The notes below the pieces were generated by a model. It had not been told where the DNA came from. It was given only the letters and a program-made list of their open reading frames with translations, and ran no database searches. A program made the translations under genes and the position numbers. From Lachnospiraceae bacterium (GTDB lineage: Bacteria; Bacillota; Clostridia; Lachnospirales; Lachnospiraceae): DNA of 32,530 bases. Positions 17,200 to 25,009 of the stretch are shown piece after piece. Location: the NCBI GenBank assembly GCA_015057835.1, contig SVDL01000013.1, positions 1 through 32,530 on the forward strand. The letters run 5' to 3'. How positions within the stretch are numbered: the stretch's first letter is position 1; each line of letters starts with the position of its first letter.

Positions 17200-18663
17200 T
17201 TACTCCTCTTCCAGATCCTCGATATAGTCCGCCGCGCTCTCCGCCGCCATACGGCCGGAGTTTACAGCAAATCCCATCGTATTGCCCGGCAGCGTAAAGT
17301 TATAGCTGTCGCCATAAATAATATTCGCGTCGGAGCCCGCGCTGTAGAGGCCTTCGATCGGGTACTGGTCCTCATTCAGAACTTCACAGTACTTGTTGAT
17401 CCTTACGCCGCCGACCGTGCCGTACGCGCCGAGATAGAATTTACCGACAAGATATTTGCCCTTTCCGGTGATCGGATGCAGGAACTTCTGCGGTTTGTGG
17501 AACTTCGTGTCCACGCCCTTTTCGCACATTTCATTGTACTCATCGATCGTATCCTGAAGGACATCCGGATCGATGTCGAGTTTTTCCGCGAGTTCTTCGA
17601 CCGTTTCCGCCTCGAAATACCCCGGATAGCCCTGTTCGACCGCCTGTGCCGCCTGTCCGTCGAAGGCGAGGAAGGCGTCCGCCGGATGCACGATGTCCAT
17701 GATGTCCGGGCCGTTCTTCTTGTATTCGCGGAGAATGCCTTCATCCATGATGCAGTATGCGTAATGTCCGGGCTGCATGCCGATCGCGTTGCCGGCATAG
17801 GTCGTGTTGCCCATGTAGCCTTCGTTCATGAAGCGCTCGCCGAACTGGTTGATGAGCAGGTTCGGCTGACGGAGCACCGCGTCAAGCAGGAACCAGTTCA
17901 GGTTGTCCGGGATCTGGTAAATGACTTCGATGTTCGGATTGTATTTGACCGCGCCGACTTCCCACATCATACGGAGACCGTCGCCGGTAATGCCCGGGAT
18001 CATGAACGGGAAATAATCTTCCCCGAGGTTGAGCCCGAATTCCTCTTTGATCATATCTTTATTGTTGCCGAAACCGCCGGTGCAGACGATGACCGCTTTG
18101 CCGCGGACTTCGACGTCTTCTCCGTCCTTGTTGACCGCTTTCGCGCCGCAGACCTTGTCGTCTTCCACGATCAGGGAGACAACCGGCGTCTCAAGAAGGA
18201 TCTCGCAGCCGAGTTCTTTCGCGCGTTCGGTCATAATGCGGACCATCGCGCTCGCCGCTCTCGGTCCGATCACGCCGTTGTCCGGCTTGACGATGTGCCA
18301 GGTAGCGGCAGATTCCTTGAAATACCGGAACGCGCCGGCAAATTCGACGCCCATCTCCTGCAGCCATTCGATCGTATCCGCGGACTTCTCAAAATAAGTC
18401 TGTACCAGATTGCTGTCAACGCGGAAATGCGTGTAGGTCATATGCAGATCCAGTGCTTCCTCGACGCTGATGTCGTTGAACATATCCTTCTGGATCTTCG
18501 TGCCGATGCCCAAGGGTCCCATGCCCATGTTGGCCGCGCCGCCTGTCGCGCTTGATTTTTCAAGAATAATGCTCTTTAAGCCTCTTTCTCCTGCCGTGAT
18601 CGCCGCTGCAAGACCCGCCGGGCCGCCTGCTACGATGACAAGATCTGCTTCCATGGTTCTCAT
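17200..18663 (-). CDS. FAD-dependent reductase, fumarate reductase/flavoprotein family
   Basis: The protein has 487 residues, with AGGAGG eight bases before the ATG. The N-terminal dinucleotide-binding motif is VIVAGGPAGLAAAITAGERG, followed by ILEKSSATGGAANMG. VIVCTGGFGNN is the second FAD contact, and GTVGGVRINKYCEVL with GLYSAGSDAN and LPGNTMGFAVNSGRMAAE form the C-terminal FAD region. This is the FAD_binding_2 group containing soluble fumarate, urocanate and enoate-type reductases. There is no signal peptide or flavin-transfer domain, so it is cytoplasmic and likely reduces a double bond in the pathway intermediate. Electrons probably come from the two iron-sulfur proteins encoded just upstream. 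Substrate unknown. Confidence 0.88.
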   Translation of the reverse strand: MRTMEADLVIVAGGPAGLAAAITAGERGLKSIILEKSSATGGAANMGMGPLGIGTKIQKDMFNDISVEEALDLHMTYTHFRVDSNLVQTYFEKSADTIEWLQEMGVEFAGAFRYFKESAATWHIVKPDNGVIGPRAASAMVRIMTERAKELGCEILLETPVVSLIVEDDKVCGAKAVNKDGEDVEVRGKAVIVCTGGFGNNKDMIKEEFGLNLGEDYFPFMIPGITGDGLRMMWEVGAVKYNPNIEVIYQIPDNLNWFLLDAVLRQPNLLINQFGERFMNEGYMGNTTYAGNAIGMQPGHYAYCIMDEGILREYKKNGPDIMDIVHPADAFLAFDGQAAQAVEQGYPGYFEAETVEELAEKLDIDPDVLQDTIDEYNEMCEKGVDTKFHKPQKFLHPITGKGKYLVGKFYLGAYGTVGGVRINKYCEVLNEDQYPIEGLYSAGSDANIIYGDSYNFTLPGNTMGFAVNSGRMAAESAADYIEDLEEE

Positions 18664-18743
18664 AGGGTATTCCTCCTTTTTGCGTGAGCCTGCTCAGCAG
18701 GCTGTCTGTCTGTCATTCCTTCGCGCCTTTGCAGCGCGTTTTT

Positions 18744-20021
18744 TCACTTCTTCACCGGCTTTGCGAATGCGCGTTTTCTCTTGCCGCTCCGCTCCCGTTT
18801 TGCCGTCTCTTCCTGAGCGGCGGCGGCCTCTCCATCCGCACCGGCGGTGGCGGAAACCTCCGCGGACACCTTTTTAAGCCGCACCGGCGTTCCCGCGTTT
18901 CTCGGGACCTTTCCGGAAATGAACCTGACTGCGCCTTCCGGGCAGGCCTCCAGGCATTTGCCGCATCTTGTGCAGGAAAATGCGTCCACGACCGCCGTAT
19001 ATCCCGTCTTCCGCTCGATCGCTCCTGCCGGGCAGACCGTCTCGCAGGCGCCGGAACCGGCGCATTTCGCCGGGTCAATATAATAGTTGAGATACGCTTT
19101 GCACACACCGGCCGGGCATTCCTTACGCCGGATATGCGCAGTCACCTCGTCTCCGAACTTCTCCAGAAGAGAGAGCACCGGCATCGGCGCGTCCTCTCCA
19201 AGCGTGCAGTGATAAGAAACTCTCATCGCGGACGCGATCTCACTCATAAGATCCGTTTCAGAACCCTTCGCAATAGCGTCCTGAATCTGTCCGATCCGTC
19301 CGGAGAGCTGCACGAGTCCTTCCCGGCAGAACGTGCATCTGCCGCAGCTCTTCCCCCGGAGAATAAGCAGTTCTTTCGCCGCCCGGTCCACCATGCAGTC
19401 CGTATTTTTCAGGATCCGGAGCACGCCGGAGCGTCCCGGGAGGTCTTTCGCCTGCATTTTCAGGATCTCTTCCACCGTGAAGAAGGTGTGATCCGTCAGC
19501 ACCGCTTTCGGGGATCCCGCTTCCCACAGTCCGCTGTCTCTCAGAATGCTGTCCACAGATTCTTCCGGATCCGCTTCCATAAGTGCCCCGTCTTCCACCG
19601 CAAGCACTACCCCCGGCGTCTCTCCCGCAAGGAGTTCCGCCGCCCGGTAGAGTTCATCCGCCGGCACATGAAGGTCTTCCCGGTGATCCGTGCGGAGCAC
19701 CATTTCCCCGGTCTCCACTGCAAGAGGAAGACCGGCTTTCTCCGCCGCTTCCAGAAGAGCTTCTTTTCCGTTTTCTTCTCTCAGAATAATCAGCGCTCCC
19801 TCCGCACCGGTATGCAGCACAAACGCTTTCAGCGCTGCGGTCATCCCTTCCGGATCGAGGAAAAACAGCTGTTCTTTGCGGTATTCCGTGTCGCTGTTGG
19901 CGACGGCGCCGACGATCCTGCCGGCCACCGGTTCCATGGTTCCGAGGCAGCCCCGGAGCTTCTCTGTGTCAAAAACAGATTTCTGCTCCGTAAGCCCGTT
20001 ATGCCGCTTTATGGATTTCAT
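18744..20021 (-). CDS. NuoF-like iron-sulfur protein lacking the NADH/FMN site, with C-terminal ferredoxin domain
   Basis: In this 425-residue protein, SCGRCTFCREG (Cys 226, 229, 232) and YHCTLGEDAP (Cys 272) are the N3-type 4Fe-4S site of NuoF/HydB proteins. The N-terminal 200 residues keep only a weak SLBB-like part and lack the Gly-rich NADH/FMN loop. The C-terminal ferredoxin has an intact site at Cys 350, 353, 356 and 360. In its first site (KCAGSGACETVCP, about 320-330) the second Cys is Ser 323, so a 3Fe-4S or altered cluster is possible. The tail is Ala/Lys-rich. It overlaps the upstream fusion gene by 4 bases (ATGA), so the two are surely partners. It should relay electrons rather than bind NADH. 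Confidence 0.82.
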   Translation of the reverse strand: MKSIKRHNGLTEQKSVFDTEKLRGCLGTMEPVAGRIVGAVANSDTEYRKEQLFFLDPEGMTAALKAFVLHTGAEGALIILREENGKEALLEAAEKAGLPLAVETGEMVLRTDHREDLHVPADELYRAAELLAGETPGVVLAVEDGALMEADPEESVDSILRDSGLWEAGSPKAVLTDHTFFTVEEILKMQAKDLPGRSGVLRILKNTDCMVDRAAKELLILRGKSCGRCTFCREGLVQLSGRIGQIQDAIAKGSETDLMSEIASAMRVSYHCTLGEDAPMPVLSLLEKFGDEVTAHIRRKECPAGVCKAYLNYYIDPAKCAGSGACETVCPAGAIERKTGYTAVVDAFSCTRCGKCLEACPEGAVRFISGKVPRNAGTPVRLKKVSAEVSATAGADGEAAAAQEETAKRERSGKRKRAFAKPVKK

Positions 20022-22135
20022 AACGCCGCCTCCTTTCCGCTGCTGTCATAATCGCTCCACAGATGCGGTCCGCTGATCGTGAAGCGCAGGTCGCACTGGA
20101 GGCACCGCTCCGCCTCGCCGCAGTGATCCGCGTCGCAGATTCCTCCGCTCACCTGCCGGAAATCCTGCTTTCTCTCTTCGGCAGCAAGGAACTGCTCCTG
20201 TTTTCTCTTCAGATACCCGAATCCTTCGATCTTCCCGATCGCAGGATCCGTCTCTTCCATCGGAAGCAGGGTCTCGGAAATGTCTCCGTCCCCGCCGAGG
20301 TACCTGTCGATCGCCGAAGCCGCTTCCCGTCCGGATGCAACGGCCTGAATAACGGTTTTTGTCCCGTAAACCGCGTCGCCGCAGGCAAATATGCCCTCCG
20401 TCGAAGTCTCAAGTGTCCCGTTCTTTACGGCGATACTGTTCGCCCTGCCGCGCTCAATGCCGCATTCCGGCAGCGCCGTTCTCTGACCCACGGCGAAAAT
20501 GACAGTGTCCGCAGGGATCTCATATTCCGAATTTTCCACTTTTGTGATCACCGCTCTGCGGTTCTCATCAAAATAAAACTCCTTTACGACGCTCAGCGCG
20601 ACGCCCGTGACCCTTTCCTCTCCGGTAATTTTCTCAAAAGTCCTGCCCGGCTGTACATCCACGCCTTCTTCTTTCGCCTGTTCGATCTCCTCGTCATCCG
20701 CGAGCATCATTTCCCGCTTCTCGAGGCATGCCAGCGCGACCGATTCCGCGCCGAGGCGGACTGCCGTTCTCGCGCAGTCAAACGCGACGTTGCCGCCGCC
20801 GAGGACGACCACATGTTTCCCCATGCCGGTCTCTTCGCCCCGGGACGCCTTTTCAAGAAAATCCGAGTTGAGAAGCACGCCGGGAAGCTCATTCCCCGGC
20901 ATCGGAAGCCGGACGCCCTGTGTGGTGCCTACCGCGATGAGTACGGCATCATATTCGCCGAGAAGAGATGCCGGATCGTCTATTTTCGCGCCTGTTTTTA
21001 CATTTACGCCGGCAAGGGCAAGATATCCCGCTTCTTTCTGCACGACGTCTCTCGGAAGCCGGTAAGACGGAATGCCGAACTGCATCTGCCCGCCCAGGGC
21101 TTCCCGTGCCTCGAAAATCGTCACCGAGTGTCCCTGTTTTGCGAGATAATACGCCGCGCTCATGCCCGCCGGGCCGCCTCCGATGACCGCTGCCTTTTTC
21201 CCTGTGGGCGGCAGCTGCTTCGAAGCGCTGATCCAGAGAGAATTGTCCGTATGCTCCGCCGCGTAGCGCTTCAGATTCCGGATGGAGACCGGCTCGTTCA
21301 CGACGCCTCTCCGGCAGTCCGCTTCACAGACATGCGTGCAGACCCGTCCGAGACATTCCGGGAACGGGAGCTTTTCGTGGATGACAGCGGTCGCTTCCGC
21401 GTATTTTCCCTGTCTGACCAGTCTCAGATACCGCGGTACGTCGGTATGGACCGGGCAGGCCGCCCTGCACGGGATCAGTGTATCCTTCTTTTCGACCGGA
21501 GTGTAATTCAGATAGTCGCGGATCGTTCCGGTCGGACAGACCTCCGCGCACGCGCCGCAGAACCGGCAGTCCGCGTCCGCAAGAAGCCGGTCATGCAGTG
21601 TTCCGACATAAGTTTCCAGTTCTTTTTTGTTGTACTGCAGTACGCCGACTTTACGAAGGTCCCCGCACGCGCGGACACACCGCCCGCACAGCACGCAGCG
21701 GTTCATGTCATGAATGAGGAGCGGATTTCTCTCCTCGGACGGGAATCCCTTCACTCTCGTCATCATCCGGGTCGCCGAAACGCCCATATACTGGATCAGC
21801 GTCTGCAGCTCGCATCTGCCGTATTTGGGGCAGGTCGAGCAGTCCTCGGGGTGCGCAGAAAGCAGCAGTTCCATCGCGAGTTTTCTTAAATGCTGGATTT
21901 CCGGGGTATCCGTGATCACGGACAGCCCTTCCTCCGCTTTCAGCTCGCAGGAAGGCGTCACGCCCTCCTGTCCCTCAACCGCCACAATGCACAGCCTGCA
22001 TGACCCCAGTTCCGGCAGATCCTTATGGTGGCACAGGTGCGGGATATAGATCCCGTTCTCCAGTGCCGCCGTAAGGACGCTTGTTCCCTTTTCCGTCCGG
22101 ATCTCCTTTCCGTCGATCCTGATCGTCACAGCCAT
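20018..22135 (-). CDS. NuoG-type iron-sulfur / GltD-type NAD(P)H oxidoreductase fusion
   Basis: This 705-residue protein has domains in order: plant-type 2Fe-2S (Cys 35, 46, 49, 63); NuoG His-Cys 4Fe-4S (His 95, Cys 99, 102, 108); two 4Fe-4S sites (Cys 147-157 and 190-200); a GltD-like linker with Cys 223, 227, 266, 270 and 274; the FAD motif VIGGGPAGMSAAYYLAKQG (about 318-336); and the NAD(P) motif VVVLGGGNVAFDCARTA. A final FAD segment contains GIFACGDAVYG. The layout resembles the large subunits of NADPH-linked iron-sulfur enzymes such as NfnB and HydA-less hydrogenase or formate dehydrogenase modules. It likely moves electrons between NAD(P)H and ferredoxin-type clusters. It is coupled to the NuoF-like gene by ATGA overlap. 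Confidence 0.87.
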   Translation of the reverse strand: MAVTIRIDGKEIRTEKGTSVLTAALENGIYIPHLCHHKDLPELGSCRLCIVAVEGQEGVTPSCELKAEEGLSVITDTPEIQHLRKLAMELLLSAHPEDCSTCPKYGRCELQTLIQYMGVSATRMMTRVKGFPSEERNPLLIHDMNRCVLCGRCVRACGDLRKVGVLQYNKKELETYVGTLHDRLLADADCRFCGACAEVCPTGTIRDYLNYTPVEKKDTLIPCRAACPVHTDVPRYLRLVRQGKYAEATAVIHEKLPFPECLGRVCTHVCEADCRRGVVNEPVSIRNLKRYAAEHTDNSLWISASKQLPPTGKKAAVIGGGPAGMSAAYYLAKQGHSVTIFEAREALGGQMQFGIPSYRLPRDVVQKEAGYLALAGVNVKTGAKIDDPASLLGEYDAVLIAVGTTQGVRLPMPGNELPGVLLNSDFLEKASRGEETGMGKHVVVLGGGNVAFDCARTAVRLGAESVALACLEKREMMLADDEEIEQAKEEGVDVQPGRTFEKITGEERVTGVALSVVKEFYFDENRRAVITKVENSEYEIPADTVIFAVGQRTALPECGIERGRANSIAVKNGTLETSTEGIFACGDAVYGTKTVIQAVASGREAASAIDRYLGGDGDISETLLPMEETDPAIGKIEGFGYLKRKQEQFLAAEERKQDFRQVSGGICDADHCGEAERCLQCDLRFTISGPHLWSDYDSSGKEAAL

Positions 22136-22197
22136 ACTGATTTCTCCTTCTGTAAGAGGCCCGCGAAGCAGGCCCCTGTCTTATTCGTCAAGAGCGG

Positions 22198-23298
22198 TTA
22201 AAATCCCTGAAAGACCGGTTTCCCGGTATAAATTTTCAGTTCCTCACTGCCCCGGAGCACGCGGAGCGCGCCGGCCGCCATTGCTTCCATCTCGAACTCT
22301 CCCGGATACGCGTAAACCGGCGCGATCCACTCTGTATTTTCCCGGATCTTATTCACAAGATCCTCACTGTGGACCATTCCGCCGCCCAGGAGAATTCCGT
22401 CCGCTTTTCCGCCCAGCGCCGCCGCCATGGCTCCGATCCCTTTCACGATCTGGTAGATCATCGCGTCCCACACAAGGGCCGCATAGCGGTCTCCTTCCGA
22501 AGCCCTTTTTGTGACTTCTTTCGCGTCCGAAATGCCGAGGTGCGAGACAAATCCGCCATTTCCGGTGCACAGCCGCCGCACCGTTTTCACATCGACCTGC
22601 TCCCGTTCCATGTAATCAAGAAGATCATAGACGGAAATGCCGCCGCAACGGGTCGGCGCCATCGGGCCTTCCCCGCCGACGATGTCGTATCCGTCGATCA
22701 TTCTGCCTTTCCTGTGGGCGCTGACCGATACGCCTCCGCCGATGTGGCAGACGACGTAGCTGCATTCCTCATACCGTTTTCCGAGCACCTTTTCGCTGTG
22801 CCGGATCGCGGTCTCTTTGAGGTTCAGCGCGTGCAGATGCACAGTCCTCGCCACGCCTTTAATGCCGGTCACACGCGCAAGATCCGTGAGTTCATCGGTA
22901 TCCGGCGGGTTGACGACCATCGCCCGTCCGCCGTATTCCGCGGCAAATGCTCTCGCAAGCTGCGGCCCCAGCGTAGCGGGGTGAATGACGCCGTTCGCGC
23001 AGGTCCTCGCGTGTTCCAGCACAAGATCCGTGATCTCGTACGTGCCGCCCTCTGTCGGCAGCAGGCCGCCGCCCCGTCCGACAAATACGTCCGTGCCCTC
23101 CAGCGTGAGCCCCTCCTCCGCAAGGATCGAGAGGATCATTTTCTTCCGGTAGGGCAGCTGCATCGGCATTTCCGGAAACTGTGCCAGTTCCGACGCGTCA
23201 TGAGCAACATTTTTGGAAAATACGCACTCATCGCCCTGAAACAGCGCTATTTTCGTCGATGTGGAACCCGGGTTGACGGCAAATATTTTTTCGTTCAT
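22198..23298 (-). CDS. buk: Butyrate kinase
   Basis: The 366-residue length and motifs are those of the butyrate kinase branch of the acetate kinase family (ASKHA fold). FAVNPGSTSTKIALF is the phosphate-1 loop, FVGRGGGLLPTEGGTYEI the substrate loop, VCHIGGGVSVSAHRKGRMID the phosphate-2 region, and ILLGGGMVHSEDLVNKI the adenosine site. It converts an acyl phosphate and ADP to a carboxylate and ATP. Its start overlaps the stop of the phosphate acyltransferase gene by 4 bases, the classic pairing for ATP formation. No butyryl-CoA-forming genes (thl, crt, bcd) are in the window, so the acid may be another branched or short acid. Confidence 0.92.
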   Translation of the reverse strand: MNEKIFAVNPGSTSTKIALFQGDECVFSKNVAHDASELAQFPEMPMQLPYRKKMILSILAEEGLTLEGTDVFVGRGGGLLPTEGGTYEITDLVLEHARTCANGVIHPATLGPQLARAFAAEYGGRAMVVNPPDTDELTDLARVTGIKGVARTVHLHALNLKETAIRHSEKVLGKRYEECSYVVCHIGGGVSVSAHRKGRMIDGYDIVGGEGPMAPTRCGGISVYDLLDYMEREQVDVKTVRRLCTGNGGFVSHLGISDAKEVTKRASEGDRYAALVWDAMIYQIVKGIGAMAAALGGKADGILLGGGMVHSEDLVNKIRENTEWIAPVYAYPGEFEMEAMAAGALRVLRGSEELKIYTGKPVFQGF

Positions 23299-24311
23299 GA
23301 TTGTTTTCCCTTCGCAAGACCGGCGGCGCGAACGGCGGAGATGATGATATTTCCCTTGATCTCCGAAACCGGTGCCCCGCGCGAGCAGTCACAGATCACG
23401 CCGTCAAATCCCTGCAGCATCGGCCCGTACGCGTCCGCGTGTCCGAACTGCTGGATGAGCTTCACGCCGACATTGCCGACGTTGAGATCCGGCCAGATGA
23501 CCACGTTCGCGCGCCCTGCGACCGCGCTTTCCCGTTTTACCTTCTTCGCGGCCACGGCGGGATTGACCGCCGCGTCAAACTGGAATTCTCCGTCTATAGC
23601 GAGATCCGGTCTCTCTTCCTTCGCAATCCGCACCGCGTCGACCACTTTGTCCACGAGTTCCCCCTGGCCGCTGCCGAGGGTCGAGTAGCTCACCATCGCG
23701 CACCGCGCATCCCATCCGAGCAGGGATTCCACTGTCTCGCAGGCCGAGATGGCGATATCCGCGAGCTGTCTCGCCGTCGGGTTGGTGCAGACCGCGCTGT
23801 CGCCGATCGCGAGCAGCCCGTCCTCGCCGCCCTCAAAGCCCGGAATGTCACAGATCCCGATACTGGAGACGGTGCTGATGCCGGGCATCAGGCCGATCAT
23901 CATCTGACCGGCTAAAAGCACATCCCCGGTCGTATTGTCAATGCCGGCAAAGGTCACGCCGACTTCGCCGGTCTTCTGCATTGCCATCGCGAAGTAGAGC
24001 GGATTTTCCATTCGTCTTGCGAGGGCTTTTTCTTTCAGTCTCGTATCCGGCAGCGCGACATAATTTGCGATGACGGCGTTTTTCCGCGCTTCGTCCTGCG
24101 TATCCGCATACGTGAAGACAGACGGGTCATACCCGCGCTCTCCCGCAAGCAGACGCAGTTCTTCTTCCGGCCCTACCAGCACCGGGATAATGTAGCCTTC
24201 TTTGCCGGTCTCATAGGCCGCCTGCATCATTTTTTCGTTCGATGCTTCCGGGAAAGCAACTTTTACAGGATTCTGCTTCGCCTTTTCATAGATCTTTTCC
24301 AGCATGCCCAT
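23295..24311 (-). CDS. Phosphate acyltransferase (Pta/Ptb family)
   Basis: This 338-residue protein has family-typical length and complete motifs: QMMIGLMPGISTVSSIGICD, MVSYSTLGSGQGELVDKVVD, AIDGEFQFDAAVNPAVAAKK and VVIWPDLNVGNVGVKLIQQF. It moves an acyl group from a thioester (CoA, or here possibly the carrier protein encoded next to it) to phosphate. GGAGG lies nine bases before the ATG. It begins 18 bases after the carrier protein gene and overlaps buk. The sequence is closer to acetyl-type Pta in the motif region, but pairing with buk suggests a longer acyl chain; I leave the substrate open. Confidence 0.88.
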   Translation of the reverse strand: MGMLEKIYEKAKQNPVKVAFPEASNEKMMQAAYETGKEGYIIPVLVGPEEELRLLAGERGYDPSVFTYADTQDEARKNAVIANYVALPDTRLKEKALARRMENPLYFAMAMQKTGEVGVTFAGIDNTTGDVLLAGQMMIGLMPGISTVSSIGICDIPGFEGGEDGLLAIGDSAVCTNPTARQLADIAISACETVESLLGWDARCAMVSYSTLGSGQGELVDKVVDAVRIAKEERPDLAIDGEFQFDAAVNPAVAAKKVKRESAVAGRANVVIWPDLNVGNVGVKLIQQFGHADAYGPMLQGFDGVICDCSRGAPVSEIKGNIIISAVRAAGLAKGKQS

Positions 24312-24329
24312 TTTCCGTGTCCTCCGCGA

Positions 24330-24569
24330 TCAGAGTTCCTCTTCCACAAGATCGACCAGATCTCCGACCGTCGTGCATCCCGCGGCATCCTGCAGCTGGA
24401 TGAACGCGTCGAGTTCATTCTCGATCTCGGCGACGAGCGCTACCATCTGGATCGACGCGCCCTGCAGATCTTCCTTAAAACTGGTGGCGGTGGAGAGCTC
24501 CGCGGCGTCTCTGTCATAGGAAATCGCTACCAGTTCCAGCACTTTCGCTTCGAGTTCTTTTCTGTCCAT
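24330..24569 (-). CDS. Acyl carrier protein with altered DSL motif
   Basis: This 79-residue, strongly acidic four-helix carrier protein is close to standard ACP length. The phosphopantetheine site, normally DSL, reads GASIQMVAL here: Ser 39 is kept, but the Asp before it is Ala and the next Leu is Ile. The downstream helix (VALVAEIENELDAF) and the closing TTVGDLVDLVEEEL match ACP helices II and IV. It lies between the DUF35/thiolase pair and the phosphate acyltransferase with gaps of 11 and 18 bases. No fatty acid synthesis genes are nearby, so it likely carries a pathway acyl group. Whether it is phosphopantetheinylated must be tested. Confidence 0.85.
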   Translation of the reverse strand: MDRKELEAKVLELVAISYDRDAAELSTATSFKEDLQGASIQMVALVAEIENELDAFIQLQDAAGCTTVGDLVDLVEEEL

Positions 24570-24580
24570 GTTTTTTCTCC

Positions 24581-24997
24581 TTATTCTTCGTCGAGGTCAA
24601 ATACAACTGTTTTGTAGCCGTCTCTCTGATAGATCGACGCGTGGCAGGGCGCCGGCAGCAGTCCTTTTTCAAGCATTTCCGCTCTCTTTTTCTTGTTGAT
24701 GCCGCGCACGACCGCGTTCAGTCTCGCACCTTCTTCGATCTCTACTTCGCCATACGCGTATTTTCCCAGCGCCTTATATTCCGGTTTTGAAGAGAGCGCC
24801 GCCGGCATGACAATGGAGTGAAGACGCGCTTTTCCGCTGATCTCGACCCATTCCATGTCCCAGCATCCGCATTTGTTGCAAGCGTAGACGGGCGGGAATT
24901 CCACGGCACCGCATTTCAGGCATTTCCGGCCGGTGATTTTCCCTTCTTCCAGATTCTCATAAAACGTCTGAACGACTTTTTCCAGTTTAATAGCCAT
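24581..24997 (-). CDS. DUF35 / OB-fold zinc-ribbon acyl-CoA-associated protein
   Basis: This 138-residue protein has an N-terminal zinc ribbon with Cys 26, 29, 40 and 43 (GRKCLKCG and ACNKCG), then an OB-fold with ISGKARLHSIVMP and YAYGEVEIEEGARLNAVV. DUF35 proteins form obligate complexes with thiolase-like enzymes, for example PhlB with PhlC, archaeal HMG-CoA synthase complexes and steroid side-chain aldolases Ltp2/ChsH2. Here it is 12 bases from the thiolase-like gene, the expected partner. It likely helps bind the CoA or carrier-protein acyl arm. No other fused domain is present. Confidence 0.9.
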   Translation of the reverse strand: MAIKLEKVVQTFYENLEEGKITGRKCLKCGAVEFPPVYACNKCGCWDMEWVEISGKARLHSIVMPAALSSKPEYKALGKYAYGEVEIEEGARLNAVVRGINKKKRAEMLEKGLLPAPCHASIYQRDGYKTVVFDLDEE

Positions 24998-25009
24998 CGC
25001 TTTCCCTCC

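Noticed and set aside
17476-18555. Long open frame on the + strand opposite the FAD reductase, and similar ones opposite the NuoG/GltD fusion, buk and thiolase genes
   Set aside because: These mirror GC-rich genes on the other strand, give Arg/His-rich sequences without family motifs, and have no ribosome sites.
22198-24311. Classical butyrate synthesis locus
   Set aside because: buk and the phosphate acyltransferase are present, but thl, hbd, crt, bcd and etf genes are not; the thiolase here is of the PhlC/SCP2 type.
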